From Perkinsus chesapeaki (taxonomy: Eukaryota > Perkinsozoa > Perkinsida > Perkinsidae), in contig JAAPAO010000162.1 in NCBI GenBank assembly GCA_013115145.1, positions 1-59,497 on the forward strand: a stretch of DNA of 59,497 nucleotides, given 5' to 3'. Below the pieces are notes generated by a model. It was not told the origin of the DNA. It worked only from the letters and a program-made list of their open reading frames with translations, and did no database searches. Positions 1 to 12,100 of the stretch are shown one piece after another (position 1 is the first letter of the stretch; every line of letters starts with the position of its first letter). Position numbers and translations under genes: made by a program.

Positions 1-353
1 GACCTGTGAAAGAGGTTGGCAAGCTACTGGACGACATAAGCAAGTACGTTCCTTTCAAAGGCGGTAGCACGTTAAAGATTATAGATTGTTCTGACATAAG
101 TAAGCTGCCAGAAATCTGGTTCGACTTCAAAGCCGATGATGAGGAAGGTCTAACTACAAGAGTATTCATCGAAGGAAAGGACTACGCTGTTCCTTCAGAT
201 ACTTCAGGGGAGTGTACAATTGATATTGCTGGTGCTGATCTTCATGATATATTCCCTTATGAGTGGATCGTCGGTGTACCGCTCTTCAAAGGTCATTTTG
301 TTCAGTTCACCTATGATGTTGGATCTATAGGTTTTGCAAAGAGAAAGATTTGA
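1..353 (+). CDS. Pepsin-like aspartic protease, C-terminal part (cut by window edge)
   Basis: This is the last ~117 codons of an aspartic protease whose 5' part lies outside the window. The frame is open from the first bases (the codon before position 6 is CCT, giving P-V-K-E-V-G-K), so the GTG at position 6 is internal and not a start. It aligns along its whole length with the C-terminal lobe of the complete protease at 1595-2728. Shared blocks include KIIDCSDISKLPEIWFD, RVFIEGKDYAVP, VGVPLFKGHFVQFTYD and a basic GFAKRK ending. Neither catalytic Asp lies in the visible part. The two genes are a tandem duplication on the same strand with about 1.2 kb between them. Family assignment rests on similarity to the complete neighbour and is secure; activity cannot be judged here. 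Confidence 0.85.
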   Translation, partial: PVKEVGKLLDDISKYVPFKGGSTLKIIDCSDISKLPEIWFDFKADDEEGLTTRVFIEGKDYAVPSDTSGECTIDIAGADLHDIFPYEWIVGVPLFKGHFVQFTYDVGSIGFAKRKI

Positions 354-1594
354 ATACGCCATATGAGTTTCATACCATGAGGGTGGTGGCCCACCACTGG
401 TGGGTCGATTATATCGGATGTAATACATACTTTTTCACTGAGGCTGTTGGCCTCACAAATAGTCTCTGAAGTGATGGTCTTGCGTCGTTAATAACGACTC
501 GATATTGCTCGAACCTTTCTTCACTCTTTCGTGTCGTTGCCCAAATGTAATACATTTAAGCCAGGAAAACGAAAGATGCATTAAATATCTCATCACCCCT
601 CTGTCTGGGGGAGTACTAGGTTTTAATTTTTTGCTGCAGGATCCAACGGTTACCATAGCGTTTGTCATAAAACACTAACCCGATCCGGCCGGTTCCTTCA
701 ACACTTGAATCTGCCGTCACTCTTCCCTTCCTAGCAATAGGATTCACAACCAGATATGAGTGTCTAGCTCAGTAACCTTGCGAGTCTTTTTAAAGGGCAC
801 CCCGTGCGCGGTTTCGGGTGACTATACAAGTAATTCCGCCACTAATTCGAGTCTGACTTGTCACTGATGAGGCAGCGCGAGCTGCTGCCTTGTAGAACTT
901 CTAGCAAGGAACCCAACTGGACGTGCCGGTGGATGCATTTTGATAGTTGAGAAAGTAGAATGCTTATTTCCGGTGCCTTCTCCAGCCATTAAAAAGTGCT
1001 ATGGCGATCGATGATGCACCTGGACGTTAGTGCTTTTCTTCATGAGGCGCCAATTAACCTCCTTGATTGTGTGTGAGGCTCAAGTGCGAACCGGATCACT
1101 TGCGCATAGACGCGATCTAACTCGTAGGCAGTGCTCACGTAAAAACTGTTGGGCTCGTCGGCTCGTATGTAAAAAGAGTAAGAGGTTCCTACTAAGAACG
1201 AGTAGGTTGTTAGAATGGAGGAGCTTCCAGCTTGTATGTCAGAGGAGTTAATTTTTGACGTGGATACTCTGAACATCAGGGGTGTTTTGAACACGCGTGG
1301 CGCATTCAGCAATCACCGGCGCCGATCTACTTCCGCCAAAGTTTGGAACGCTTGTCGGTTTCGCGAGCCACCAGGAATAAGCCTTCAGATACTTCTCTGT
1401 TACAAAAAAGTTAGTACTCGAAGGTCGAATCGTTGGCCTCTAATACAGACGTCTATGCACCGCCGCGTGAAACTTACGTGGCGCATCGCTCCAGGCGCAG
1501 TCTTATGAGGGCGCTAGCGCCGCTATCAGGGTTCGACGGGCTTCAGTGATCCCGTAACGTGAAGAGTTGCAAGGAGTTTTTCTCTGAAAGCTGA
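354..1594. other. Intergenic, no gene recognised
   Basis: This is the spacer between two tandem aspartic-protease copies. Short open frames exist (for example 1215-1508 plus) but show no motif, signal peptide or compositional support. It probably holds the 3' UTR of the first copy and the upstream region of the second. Confidence 0.5.
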
Positions 1595-2728
1595 ATGACC
1601 GCTCCACGTCTACCTTGGATAATACTATGTTACATGCAAAACATTGTTCTGCTCTCATGGTTAAGCTCAGCTGTTCTTCCGCCTGGCACTGTGGACTTCC
1701 CCGTCAAGTTGATTGGAGATAATTCCTGGGTCGAGCTGGTGTTTGATGGTCAGACTGTAAGATTCATACCCGATACGGGCGGAGCCGACACGTTCGTTCT
1801 CTATAAAGATGCATTCGGGCCATCAAAATGCCAAACTTTTGCTGCCGGTTGCTATTTCTGTCCTGGTGACTCTTGCGCAGAGAGTGAGAAGGAGAACATC
1901 ACTGCAAGGTTCCTTGACGGGGGAACCTTCACCTATTTCCGACATCGCGCGACGCTCAACCTAAGACTCCAGAACAGCACTGGGGTGAAGGTTTCCGACT
2001 ACCCCTTAGGTGTAGTGAAGGAGTACTCTCCAAAGACTTGCGATCCCTCTCCCATCTTGGCATTGGGGAAGCAACCAGGATTCTCTCGTGCTCCGAACTC
2101 CTTCATTCATCAGCTCGTTCGAGGCTCGGGTGGTGCTGTACGCAGACTCGCTTTCCCAATAACCTTCCCGAGGACATCTACTGATATCGGCCATCTTACT
2201 GCAGGTGGAAACCCTGACCCAGATTGGCATGCTCCATTCGTGACACTTCATCAAAATGATAGTCGAGGATGGATACTGGATATTGACGAGGTTGGTTACC
2301 GTTCGAGGTCGGAGTCAGAAGCCATTCACATTGCCAAAGCTCGTGTTCTCTTTGATTCGGGCTCTGATGTCATTTTTGGCCCAACTACGGAAGTTAGAAA
2401 GTTGTTAAGCTTTATAGGCAAACTCGTTCATCTAAAAGGTGGCAAAGGATTGAAGATAATAGACTGCTCTGACATCAGTAAGTTGCCAGAAATTTGGTTT
2501 GATGTTGAGTCCGACGATGAGCTTTTGACGGCGAGGGTATTCATTGAAGGTAAAGACTATGCCGTTCCATTTGATGACGCGGGTAACTGTACCATCGATA
2601 TTTCCGGTGGTAAGAACCCACCAGGTCCATCTTTTACTTGGGTCATCGGCGTACCACTATTCAAGGGCCATTTCGTTCAGTTCACTTATGGTATTGGTTC
2701 GATCGCTTTCGCCAAGAAGAAGGTCTAG
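1595..2728 (+). CDS. Secreted pepsin-like aspartic protease
   Basis: A single-exon 377-aa protein. An internal hydrophobic stretch (about residues 14-28, starting at a second Met) looks like a secretion signal; starting at Met14 would give a cleaner signal peptide. The first catalytic motif is D60-T-G-G, where most pepsins have DTGS or DTGT. The second is D254-S-G-S, followed by DVIFGP, as in classical family A1. A cysteine-rich loop (C-x5-C-x2-C-x4-C) lies at about residues 79-94, and two N-glycosylation sequons (NIT, NST) are visible. The length matches A1 proteases lacking a long propeptide. Secreted proteases of this kind are typically expanded in parasitic alveolates and digest external protein; the substrate here is unknown. 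The upstream copy at 1-353 shows local duplication. Confidence 0.88.
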   Translation: MTAPRLPWIILCYMQNIVLLSWLSSAVLPPGTVDFPVKLIGDNSWVELVFDGQTVRFIPDTGGADTFVLYKDAFGPSKCQTFAAGCYFCPGDSCAESEKENITARFLDGGTFTYFRHRATLNLRLQNSTGVKVSDYPLGVVKEYSPKTCDPSPILALGKQPGFSRAPNSFIHQLVRGSGGAVRRLAFPITFPRTSTDIGHLTAGGNPDPDWHAPFVTLHQNDSRGWILDIDEVGYRSRSESEAIHIAKARVLFDSGSDVIFGPTTEVRKLLSFIGKLVHLKGGKGLKIIDCSDISKLPEIWFDVESDDELLTARVFIEGKDYAVPFDDAGNCTIDISGGKNPPGPSFTWVIGVPLFKGHFVQFTYGIGSIAFAKKKV

Positions 2729-4365
2729 GTAGGAGTGTTATGTTAAGGCCTTATTTTTTATTCGAGACTCTGGCTGGGTTTACAGTACAAGAACATTCTG
2801 TCGTAGTTCTCGCTTATGATGACCCAGCAGACGCGGTGTCCTTCATTATTAAAATCTGTCATCGCTTTTATTATCCTAGCGATTGTAAGTTCAATTAAAT
2901 GAAAAGTTGAGTTGTTTGCCAAGGTGTTTCCGGCTGTGGTACCAGATGTTTTGGAGTCCTCACCAGAATAGAGTTTAGGTTAGAGGTGTCTGAAGAGGGT
3001 TGAATGAGACACATTCTTCAAACCTCTCTCAGAGTCGGATGATACTAGGGTTAGAAGCGCTCTCTCTCTGCTACCGGTTGTTGTAGTGGCATAACTTTAG
3101 AAGAAAATATATTCAATAGATTTGGTAGCGAACAATATCCCTCCGAACCGTTATTAGTCTCCTCGCTTGTATTTTCATTCGGAGTGTAGTTCCTACCCAT
3201 GTGTCATCATGACACTGTCATGGGCATATTGATTAATACGTAATAATACCCCGTCAAATATTTCGAAGCAAACTCTAACAGGCACGCCCTAATTCTTGCC
3301 CAAGATAGCCCATATCCGTAACGCGGCGTTACCAACGCCATGGTCTCTATGTGGTTCGTACGTACTAGTCTTCAGCCTAGATGTTTCTCGAACAGAAGAC
3401 CTGACGTGGGGATACAGTATAATCTAAGTATCGACACAATACTTCAGATAAAAGAGATAGGATCTCGATTATACATCGAATGGCGCAAATAGTGATAACC
3501 ACCAGTGAAGATATACATGGAGCACCTCATAGACTTACATCTCATTTCTCGCAGTGCCCTGAAATCCCTCTACCCATGATACATCGACTATTTTCCTCAG
3601 TAAATGTAACGGAAATTATCCACACACCGATCACGAGGAGCTCTTTAAAAGTCAACGAACTTGAGACGAAGAAATATATATATTGCTTAGCATTTCTTAC
3701 GATTCTATGTAGCCAGAGCTGCTCGCCATGCAGGTACTGTTTTGTACACTAGTAGACGCTAACACAGACCTTGGAGAGCCGTCTTCGCTTTGCACACCCT
3801 GCGTTTATATAGGTGATTAGACTGTCTGAGTCAGACAGTGGTTAGGTACTGGAACATCTTTGAGGTATTGAGTCCACATTTTATGTGAACGTAAAGCTGG
3901 TTTGTGAACTTCGTCCGTGCCGAAATACTAATTTTGACAGGTCTCTTCGATTGCAGATGACCGAAGCTCTGCTCGAAGGTCTGGCAACGAAACCAAGACG
4001 CCTTTGACACCAAGTTTCCATCGAACTAAGTTCCAAGAATGAAGGTTCTGGTATGATGAACTTCATATTCAGAACACGGTCCTCGAAGACTGAATACACT
4101 AACTTCAGGAATACTTGTTTAGCTGTCTTCTATATAAATGCATCTTCCTTGGGCGCACATCCACGCGAAATGAAATGTATAAGAGCCTTCCCCATTTTAC
4201 AGCACAATTCTCACGGGCCGTCAGACCCTTCATAAGGAAAAATGTATGATAAGTTGGCTTGATATGATATCGACAAAGCAGAAACCAAGACTATTCCTAC
4301 ACGTGTGGACAATTGAATACCAATGCCACTTTAGCCTCAAAAGTCAATGCTCTGCATTAGCAAGA
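2729..4365. other. Intergenic, no firm gene
   Basis: No family motif was found on either strand. A minus-strand open stretch at 3831-4099 and a plus-strand one at 3480-3752 are the longest, but neither has a convincing start, motif or exon partner. AT-rich patches are present. Confidence 0.4.
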
Positions 4366-4563
4366 CTAGCAGCACTTCGTTCCAGTACGGAACCCCAAAC
4401 CTAGTGGTCCAGCCCAGCAATACCCCGATGAAAGGTCACACCGGAAACCGCCTGTTAAAGCATACTCCACACAGCGGTTTCCTCCACATCCTTTGTTTTC
4501 ACCGAGTACGAACATTGCCGTGACGGTTGAGAACAGAATTAGGATAGCGTAGAATGGAGGCAT
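4366..4563 (-). CDS. Small secreted six-cysteine peptide
   Basis: A 65-codon single exon begins with ATG at 4563. The N-terminus MPPFYAILILFSTVTAMFVLG is a good signal peptide. The mature part is small, glycine-rich and holds six cysteines with spacing C-x4-C-x10-C-x6-C-x15-CC, ending directly on the double cysteine. Six cysteines in about 40 residues suggests three disulfides in an extracellular peptide. I do not recognise the family: the ending CC and the Gly/Leu-rich loop do not match a standard defensin or knottin spacing that I can name. It lies alone between the protease pair and the UBE2W-like gene. A role outside the cell is inferred from the signal peptide only. Confidence 0.6.
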   Translation of the reverse strand: MPPFYAILILFSTVTAMFVLGENKGCGGNRCVEYALTGGFRCDLSSGYCWAGPLGLGFRTGTKCC

Positions 4564-5348
4564 TGGAGCTATTTGATGTTGAGGAGTAGAGGTCACTCAG
4601 TGGCGCCTGCAGCACACGCCTTGTGCTACAGCGCGCAAGGGGAGAATAATGGCTTCCGGCTCACGGAGGGTCATACGTATCATTCGCGGGAGTGTGCAGG
4701 TATTTGGTCGTATTGTGTCTCAATGGCAACAAGTATTCGGGAAGTCTGATTGAGTCTAGCTCATGCAAGTAGGAAAATTTGGGGTAGACGTAAGAACTAG
4801 GATGCCAGAGAGCGCCAGCCTCGCACAATGATGAATGTAGTCTTTAATTTTGCCAGTTGTAAAAATTGCCCCATACCCTGCTGAGAGATGTTAATAAATA
4901 ATCTTTAGCTGTCAGTGGCGAGATGCCCAATTTAAATATACTCCAAAAAGAAGCACCTCTCAGGGTTGTATGGGACAATTCTTACAAGGCGAAATCTGAC
5001 CTCTTCCATTGAAGCCGATTTTTTTGGAATTTTTGAATTCAGATTTTTCGCCAACCCACTCGAATATCATCATGGGCCGTATGCCGTTAGGAAGTCACTC
5101 TCGAGGGCTTTCGAACGTCGCACGTGTCGTCGAAATATTCGCCCTCCTGAGAAAGTTATTCAAAAAAGCACATTTTTGGGGGGACACCCTGTAGAAGCAC
5201 TACTATATACTCTCCATAGCCTACTAATACTAACCAGCGCTCGGCACACTATTGGTAACTCAAGCAGGCAAAGTGAAATGAAATGATAAATGTAGTATAA
5301 CAACATATTAATCAACGAAGTCACAGGGCGTATCTGAGATACAGCATA
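4564..5348. other. Intergenic, no gene recognised
   Basis: Both strands were read. There are only short frames without motifs, and T-rich tracts near 5020-5050 and 5160. Confidence 0.5.
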
Positions 5349-7037
5349 TCACACCCTATCGTCTTCAAATATAAAACGAACTTGCTTTGGCGATTTTACA
5401 TTGCCGTACTGAAAATGAGCGAGCTGAAGTCGGGAAGGCACGTTTGAATTACAAATCGCATATATTGATCGTTATCGAGCGGCGGCTTCTTCACTGGTGC
5501 GCTACTCAGCATCGAAAGCAACGATAGACAAACCTACGTCACACGAGAGTCCTCTGGTAAGGGTATGGGCGTACCTTATGTATTGTGAGAACGGGAGACC
5601 ATTGCTCGTACAGGATTGATAAACAAATGTGACCATTGCCGTAGATGTGAGGATGAACTGGTACGCCAGGGGGAACCTGGAAATGGTCACACGCTGGGAC
5701 AAACGCATCAGGCTTACAAAAACTACTTCTGGGGAGTCGAAGGGATACTCTCGTGAGAATCTGAACCTGCAAAGAAAAGAGTTTATGTAGTTATCGAATA
5801 GTAGAGCCTCCGATCTTCGACTTCGAGTAGACAATACGAGACGACTACAGCGCAGTGGGAAGCTGACAGATTCTCGCCAAATCGCAAGTGTAACGAGTGG
5901 CGCTTTGAATTGGATACGAAGTAGGCATCGGTAGGGCAGCAAGTTCGGACACTCACATAAGTTAACTATAAAGCAGCAACATCCCCAGATGTAAAGAGTG
6001 TTCCATCGGGCTCTGCTTTTCAAGTCGAATATCCCGCACTACCGAGAATTTCAACCAAGCCTTCCAGACAATCCTCGTAGCGTTTTATCCGAGCTCGAGC
6101 CCGGCACCAGTCATGACTTTTCAACCGTGGCAACCGAAGCTCTCCGTTACCGGTAGCTTGATGCGTTGCAACTCCAATCACCCGCTCTGGATCGGGCGCG
6201 AACTCCGTCGATAGGTTAAGAGCGACGTTTCGAAAATTCGACCCAAATTTCAAAGAAAAATGATACACACTTTGGTGAAACAAAACACCCGATTGAAAAT
6301 ACGGAACCTCGTGAACAGCTTCGCACTTCTACACGTTATCAGCAATTAATGTCACTTCAACTACCGCAACCCGCATTTCTGGTACGAGCCCCGGGAGCCC
6401 CGTTTTGATCCACCTTACCAACCTTAACAGCCTGCTGTCATCTCTAGGTAGGTAGCTATGAGAGCTCAAAGCCCATAATGAGTTCTGATACATCCTCTAG
6501 ATTGACTTCAGTTACTTCCCAAGCGCCCCGGAGCGATTTCTCACCGTAAGTTGAACGACTCCCCCTCATAAAGGCTTCCTTTAGCTCCAAGCATCGTCAA
6601 ACCAATGGTTGCGACGCTGCTGGAGCAGCCGTTCTCCCGCGAGCTGCTACTACTCTCAGATGGGCTTGATGATGGCCACTCAGACACGGAGGGGTCCAGA
6701 AATAGGCCTATCACCGACGCATCCGCCTGCCAAGGGCAATCAGCCTTCTACCATCAGCGGCTCCCCGATCGTTTATCTCCTCTATTTCTCGCTCCAGTCT
6801 CCGCATGAAAGGCAGCACCATTTTCCACAACAACTAGCCGCCGCCCGACCTTCTCCACTTTACTACACTCAAGACGTGGTTGTGGCTCTTGTAAGAAACA
6901 ACTATATAACGCCTGCGCCTCACGCAGAGTATCTTTGAGCTTATTATGATTCTTACGGAATACCCAAGCCACCGTTTAGCCCCATACATAACGAATTGAG
7001 CAAAGCAACTAGCATTCGTGGTGGTGGGGAAGAACAT
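5349..7037 (-). CDS. UBE2W: Ubiquitin-conjugating enzyme E2, UBE2W-like (multi-exon)
   Basis: An E2 that would accept ubiquitin on a catalytic Cys; UBE2W itself ubiquitinates protein N-termini. Exons read downward from ATG 7037. The first intron is 6913-6956 (44 nt). Further exons carry GAKGSLYEGESFNL (to 6545), then a long intron 5767-6544, then FRFSREYPFDSPEVVF. Next come VPVHPHIYGNGHICLSIL with the catalytic Cys, VCLSLLSMLSS with PPLDNDQYMR, and a final exon ending FIFEDDRV at TGA 5349-5351. The HPH before the active site, in place of the usual HPN, and the PPDN-like block are UBE2W traits. The Trp usually found about 14 residues before GTLYEGE is absent. Exon joins between 6912 and 6650 are ambiguous, so the N-terminus is uncertain. 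Confidence 0.8.
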
Positions 7038-7922
7038 ACTCAGTATTATGGAGCGAGAGGAACCTCACTCAGTTGGAACAGCTAGACGACAACAACAGCA
7101 GACTAGACAACAATTCAGTGCAGTTTTCCGAGCCCGCAAAGTGCATACCGATGGTAATACTCGCAGGCTACAGAAATGCCAGACCAAATCATCGACTTCA
7201 ACACGCACTTTTTACGGTCTCCCAAAGTCGTGCCATTTCTAGCAGTACTGAGGGCCCACGCTTACGTGCCAACGACCGCGATGCTTGCATCTCAATCGGG
7301 CTATTACGAGGCCAAGATTTGAGATGCAAACAACGAGTTGCAGGGTTGAAGGCAATGAAAGGAATGACAGCAAACATGATGTAAATACAAAGAGATTATG
7401 ACTGGGGAAGTGCAGATGAATAACCGAACTGTTGGAAGGATGAGACAGGTCGGCGACGGCGCTCAGCAGAGCTCAGATCATCACGCCTGCTGCAGTAGTG
7501 GGAGATGGTGTGAGTTAGTTAACAGACAGCGGATCATTCGCGGCTTAAACCGTGAGTGTCTCGCAGTCGCCGCGAAATGAACCAGAGAACAGTTTTAGTA
7601 CAAGTCTCAAAAGGCGAAACAAGGCTGCTGATTAACAGCTGGGGATAAAGGGCAATCTACGGTGATGATAATGAAACCGTAGGGCTTACGTCGAAATACC
7701 TCGCAAAATAACAAACGCCTTCTAGACGAAAAATATATGGCCGCTGAATACATCGGACAGGTTACGTACATATATACATATAAACCAAGGGATGTACTCT
7801 ACTCATTGGAGTAACAACTGCGGCGGCGGAGGCAGCATAGAACCACACTAAGCGCGGAAGCTGCTCCGACCGCGGTTGCCATCACAATGCAGGCCTATCA
7901 CGCACTTTTATTATTATTAATC
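7038..7922. other. Intergenic / 3' UTR of the CCCH gene
   Basis: This lies between the UBE2W-like start and the minus-strand CCCH stop, so it should contain the CCCH 3' UTR and UBE2W upstream sequence. Plus-strand frames at 7018-7580 have no motifs. I see nothing else. Confidence 0.4.
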
Positions 7923-8897
7923 TTACACTTGCTGGCATGCAGCAGAAAAGCTCTCTTGTAGGAGGAGCTCTAACTCTATCTCATCCTCAGAGTAGTACTG
8001 TGGACACCACGGCTCGTCCATAGAACTGGCACCAGTATCGTTGACAGCGGGAGCACTCAAGGATACCGGTAAGAGGCAGTTGTCATTGGCGGTTGTTGAA
8101 GGCTTTGGACTCACCAAAGGGGAGAAGCTACCGAATAAGCTGCTACTAGAGGTATCGTCCATGTAGTGACCGCTGCTGCTGTACAAAGAGCCTTCAACGG
8201 ACGAACAAACGTCACCTTCAGAAGAGCTGACTGGAGAGGAGTACCCTCCTAGGCTTGGGCTGAGGCCGCCGTCTACCTGTTTACCTGAGCCCATGCCGAC
8301 GAGCGACGGCGCGCTATAAGAATACCCCAATAATGAGGAATCGGCAGCAGTGGGGGGCTGACAAGTAGGCGAAAGGCACTGGGACAGCAGATCACGGTAG
8401 ACCGCAGCATAGTCTCGCGGGGAAGCCTCACTAGACCGATATTGGTTCGCCACACCCGACTTTCTCAGCGACTCGAGCCTCTTCATAGCAGACAGATATT
8501 GTCTATTCATCGGAGGCTTCACAGGACGCTCCCCCTTGGCAGTGGCTCTAGCATAGGCCAAGGTGAGCTTTGCACGCTTCTTCTTGGAGGGACGCTGTCT
8601 GGACTTGGCCTTACGGTTGGCTTTGCGCTCCTCATCGGCAGGTAGAGCACAGGACATGTTATGACAACGCTTGCAGTTAGGACCTTCACGGCAGCCGCGA
8701 GCAGAGTTGGCAAACCAGCAGCCACGACCACAATACGGGGAGTTGCAGGTACCAACCGATACTACACCAAGCACGACTTTACCCTGTGGAGATATGGAAG
8801 TGGGGACTTTGACAGAAGAAGGGATATATGGAACAGATCCATCAGGCAGCAACAAAGCTGCGGTGTAAGGCATTGGGGACTGAGGTACACAGCTCAT
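7923..8897 (-). CDS. Single CCCH zinc-finger protein
   Basis: A 324-aa single-exon gene with a true ATG at 8897. One CCCH finger lies near the N-terminus (C60-x8-C69-x5-C75-x3-H79, in the stretch CWFANSARGCREGPNCKRCH). It is followed by a very basic segment at about residues 88-112 (ERKANRKAKSRQRPSKKKR) that could bind RNA or act as a nuclear signal. The remaining ~200 residues are Ser/Gly/Pro-rich and look disordered, ending in an acidic helix (YSEDEIELELLLQE). Single-CCCH proteins with a long disordered tail are common in alveolates and are thought to bind RNA. The target is not predictable. It faces the same way as its neighbours on both sides. Confidence 0.75.
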   Translation of the reverse strand: MSCVPQSPMPYTAALLLPDGSVPYIPSSVKVPTSISPQGKVVLGVVSVGTCNSPYCGRGCWFANSARGCREGPNCKRCHNMSCALPADEERKANRKAKSRQRPSKKKRAKLTLAYARATAKGERPVKPPMNRQYLSAMKRLESLRKSGVANQYRSSEASPRDYAAVYRDLLSQCLSPTCQPPTAADSSLLGYSYSAPSLVGMGSGKQVDGGLSPSLGGYSSPVSSSEGDVCSSVEGSLYSSSGHYMDDTSSSSLFGSFSPLVSPKPSTTANDNCLLPVSLSAPAVNDTGASSMDEPWCPQYYSEDEIELELLLQESFSAACQQV

Positions 8898-9138
8898 GCC
8901 AGCAAATGCAACTGAAACGGAAAACGAATACTAGCTCTTGCAACTTGCTATTTATCATCACGGAGCATCCACATTGGCGAGCGCTAAATGAATCTTTGGG
9001 CGGAGCGAAGCGTCGCAGGAATTGCACTTTTCATCCTTCCCAAGTCTCAACCTTAGCCATAGCATGTTTCATTGTTCCAAGTGTCAATAGCTTGGAGAGC
9101 CTCTGGGGCATATGACTCTCACCACGCCCCCCCTCATA

Positions 9139-12100
9139 CTAACGCAATGACTGGTAGCGGAAACTAATTCCAGTAGCATTTCTAGCGACCTCATCATCAT
9201 CAAAGTCAATATAATCAGCGACGTCTGAATGGTATAGCAGTAAAATCGAGAGCCCCTCTGATGGTTCATTAACGAAATGGTTCGGTTAGTTGTCAACGTT
9301 TAGACCGCGCCGGTTGCGGCCCTTTTGCGAGATAGCTTGTCTCCTGGATGACCACAAGTCCTCCCATGAGGGCAGTTGCTGCTACATGGCTTGTTGGTCT
9401 GACAAATAGGAATACCAAAGTAACTAGGTAACGGCAGCAGCTTACTGTGAGTGTCCCGCTCGGACGCACACTACCGCAATAGGGTCACCAGGCATCGGTT
9501 TAGTCGTTCCACCTCCACTAAAGAGATATCCAATTCCCACTTCCGGAAGTTGGAAGATTCAACTCACCTCAATATACTTGCTTTTCTTCGCCTTACCGGT
9601 CTCGTTATGGGCCTGTGGAGCTCGCAGTGGATACGTACGTTACCGCCAGAAAAGAAGGCTTGTCGATGATGCTGGACATCCGCGAATGACCGTTCCCCCG
9701 TCATGGCCCCCATGTGGGACTTCAGCGTTTTGGAGGCGTCAATGGCAGTGTAGCTGTATCGAGCGATGAGATACTGCGTCCACCGCACAAGGTCGTCCGA
9801 GGTCTTGATCCCCTGAGAGAAGGGATGGCAAGCTTTCGAGCGGGAAGAGTCCTTGCCATGAGGACGCCATCCGTCCAGCCAGTGAAGGTCCACGGGGCGT
9901 AACAGGAGGATTGAAGAGCGCTGCATGCCTGACTGTTGTAGCCTTGGCGAACTTCAGGTCGCATAAATTTACACTGAAACCGCATCCGTTGTCATCAAAC
10001 CCGCACAGGTTGGAATCCCAGCGGCGGTAGCCTCACCTGCAGTAGGGATCTGTTCGTTCCTGATATATCACAGCGACGGACGTCAAAGCTCCCCGAGGGT
10101 GGACAAGTGACATCAATTGCTAGGGCGAGTTGACACGCCAGGAAGACGTGCTAAGGGGAACGACCGTACCATCAGCCTAGAGGTGGCAGATGCTTACATC
10201 GGGGGCCATCCGAGACCAGCACAGATCTGTGACCCAGAACTTGGCAGGCGAGGCAGCTGTGGCGAGGGGATAGGGGCATGATGTAGACATCACCCATACG
10301 GAGCCATTCTCTGATGAGAAGGTAGAGCGTACGACTTCCGAGCCAACAACCCAGGTTCGAACCCCGCCACCTACGTGTTGCCACAGCGAAGAGCTCTGGT
10401 GCTTCCCCACTTTCGGGTTCGACTGGAGCCCATTGGACGGCCAACAGCTGAGACACTTCTCCAGAAGCGGAGCAGCTTAGAACCGACAAAGGCTTCCTCA
10501 GGATGTTCCTGACAAAACATGATAGGCTGATATTCGGCCTGGGCTGGACAGTTGACAGTAAGGTACGGATTCAAGAAAAGGGAGGAAAAAGATGCAACAC
10601 TTCAACGCTCGGCGAACAGTCACGTGATACCACAGACGCAGTGCGACGGAAGTATCTCTCGGATATCCCCGTCAGACCGATCGCCAAAATCTGCACCTAC
10701 TCCTTCGCCGGGCGGCCATCAGGTGCCTCCTCCTCGTCGACTCGGAAGATAGCAGCACATCCACTTTCCATTCCAGTCAGCACCCAAATCTTGTCGCGAT
10801 TCCGCATGGCATGAACTCCCAGGCACTTCTTAATCGGACGGATCTGGGCATAGGGCCTCAATTTCAACGTCGTCACTGTTGACTCCGCTATAGGAGAATC
10901 TATAATGGAGCTCGGAACCGCGTAAAGTGCCGCGTAGCCGGTGCAGAAGAGGACGCATAAGATACCTGAGAGCTCCCAGCTACCAACTGCCGATAATCCA
11001 GGACTTACCGATTCTCGATGCTGTAGCCGTAAACTCGACCCAGTGAAAGTCAGCGACCTCCTCGCCCATTAAAAGTCGGCGCATTCTTTGGACCCGCTTA
11101 CTCTCCAACGCCCACAACTGAGGGCGCCACGAGTCTCGTCACGGCTTCATGTAGCTGGGCCTACCTCTATGCTGGACTCCGTCCGAGAGGCCAATGCAAC
11201 CACCATCGGCCTGGCTTCGTACGATGGCGATAGAGACATTAGCTCCTGTGATCGACCTGTGATGATACCCAAATGCGCCACGAAATCCCTTTAGCAATTT
11301 CGTACCAGCGTTGATAACCCATCCCTGTCCCTCGATCCACACACCTTGCCCTGGTCGAACCTCAGCTGTATCAGGTGCGGCGGGATCAGTAACGCATTCG
11401 AACACAACCTCCAGCGGCTCTTCACTGTACACCGACTTCGTGGCCGTCTTAGCCAAGTCCTCCTCGTCAACATTCTAGCACAGCAATACCGCATGCCCGA
11501 AAAGCCAGCTTACTTGGAGTTCATTAGGTCCAGCGCCCCAGGAAGGAAATATATCAACGGGGTGAACGAAGGGTTCCGGCTGACAGGAGTAAAAATAGTG
11601 ACCAGATGCGCTGCTGAATCCTTACCAACTTTGGTCGAGCCCTCCTGAGAGCCGTCCAATACCGAGACGTCATCGACTTGGGTATGATTGGTGCACCGCA
11701 GTTCGCACAGACTTTCCTAGCTGAAGGCTGCAGAGAGTTGCAGGCGTCGCAGGGCTGAGGGGACGCCATTACTCCATATGACTACAAGTCTCCTCACCCT
11801 GTATCCCGGGGGAGGCGCCTCCTTCCCCTTTACTGCCAGAATCGCCCCCGCTTCCCCCATTGGAGGCACTACTGCCAAGGGACTTACTGATAGATCGCCC
11901 ATAGCAGACACCTGTTAAGCCACAAAGAACCGATCAACCTTAAGACACTAGCCTACCATCGATATCCCACGCTTTCTCTTTGTCGTTCCTTTTGGCGTCA
12001 TTTCATGCCCACATTCGGTACACTGCATTTGCCGACAGGGATTGATGGTGCCGCACTCCGAGCACGCCTATCGGCAAGACCGTCCACGACAGCCAAGGTG

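Noticed and set aside
5502-6023. A continuous 173-codon minus-strand protein
   Set aside because: The frame runs through introns of the UBE2W-like gene; the conserved E2 sequence lies in several frames joined by splicing.
9564-9926. Independent 120-codon minus-strand gene
   Set aside because: It overlaps likely exons of the AT-hook/WD-like gene in another frame and has no motif of its own.
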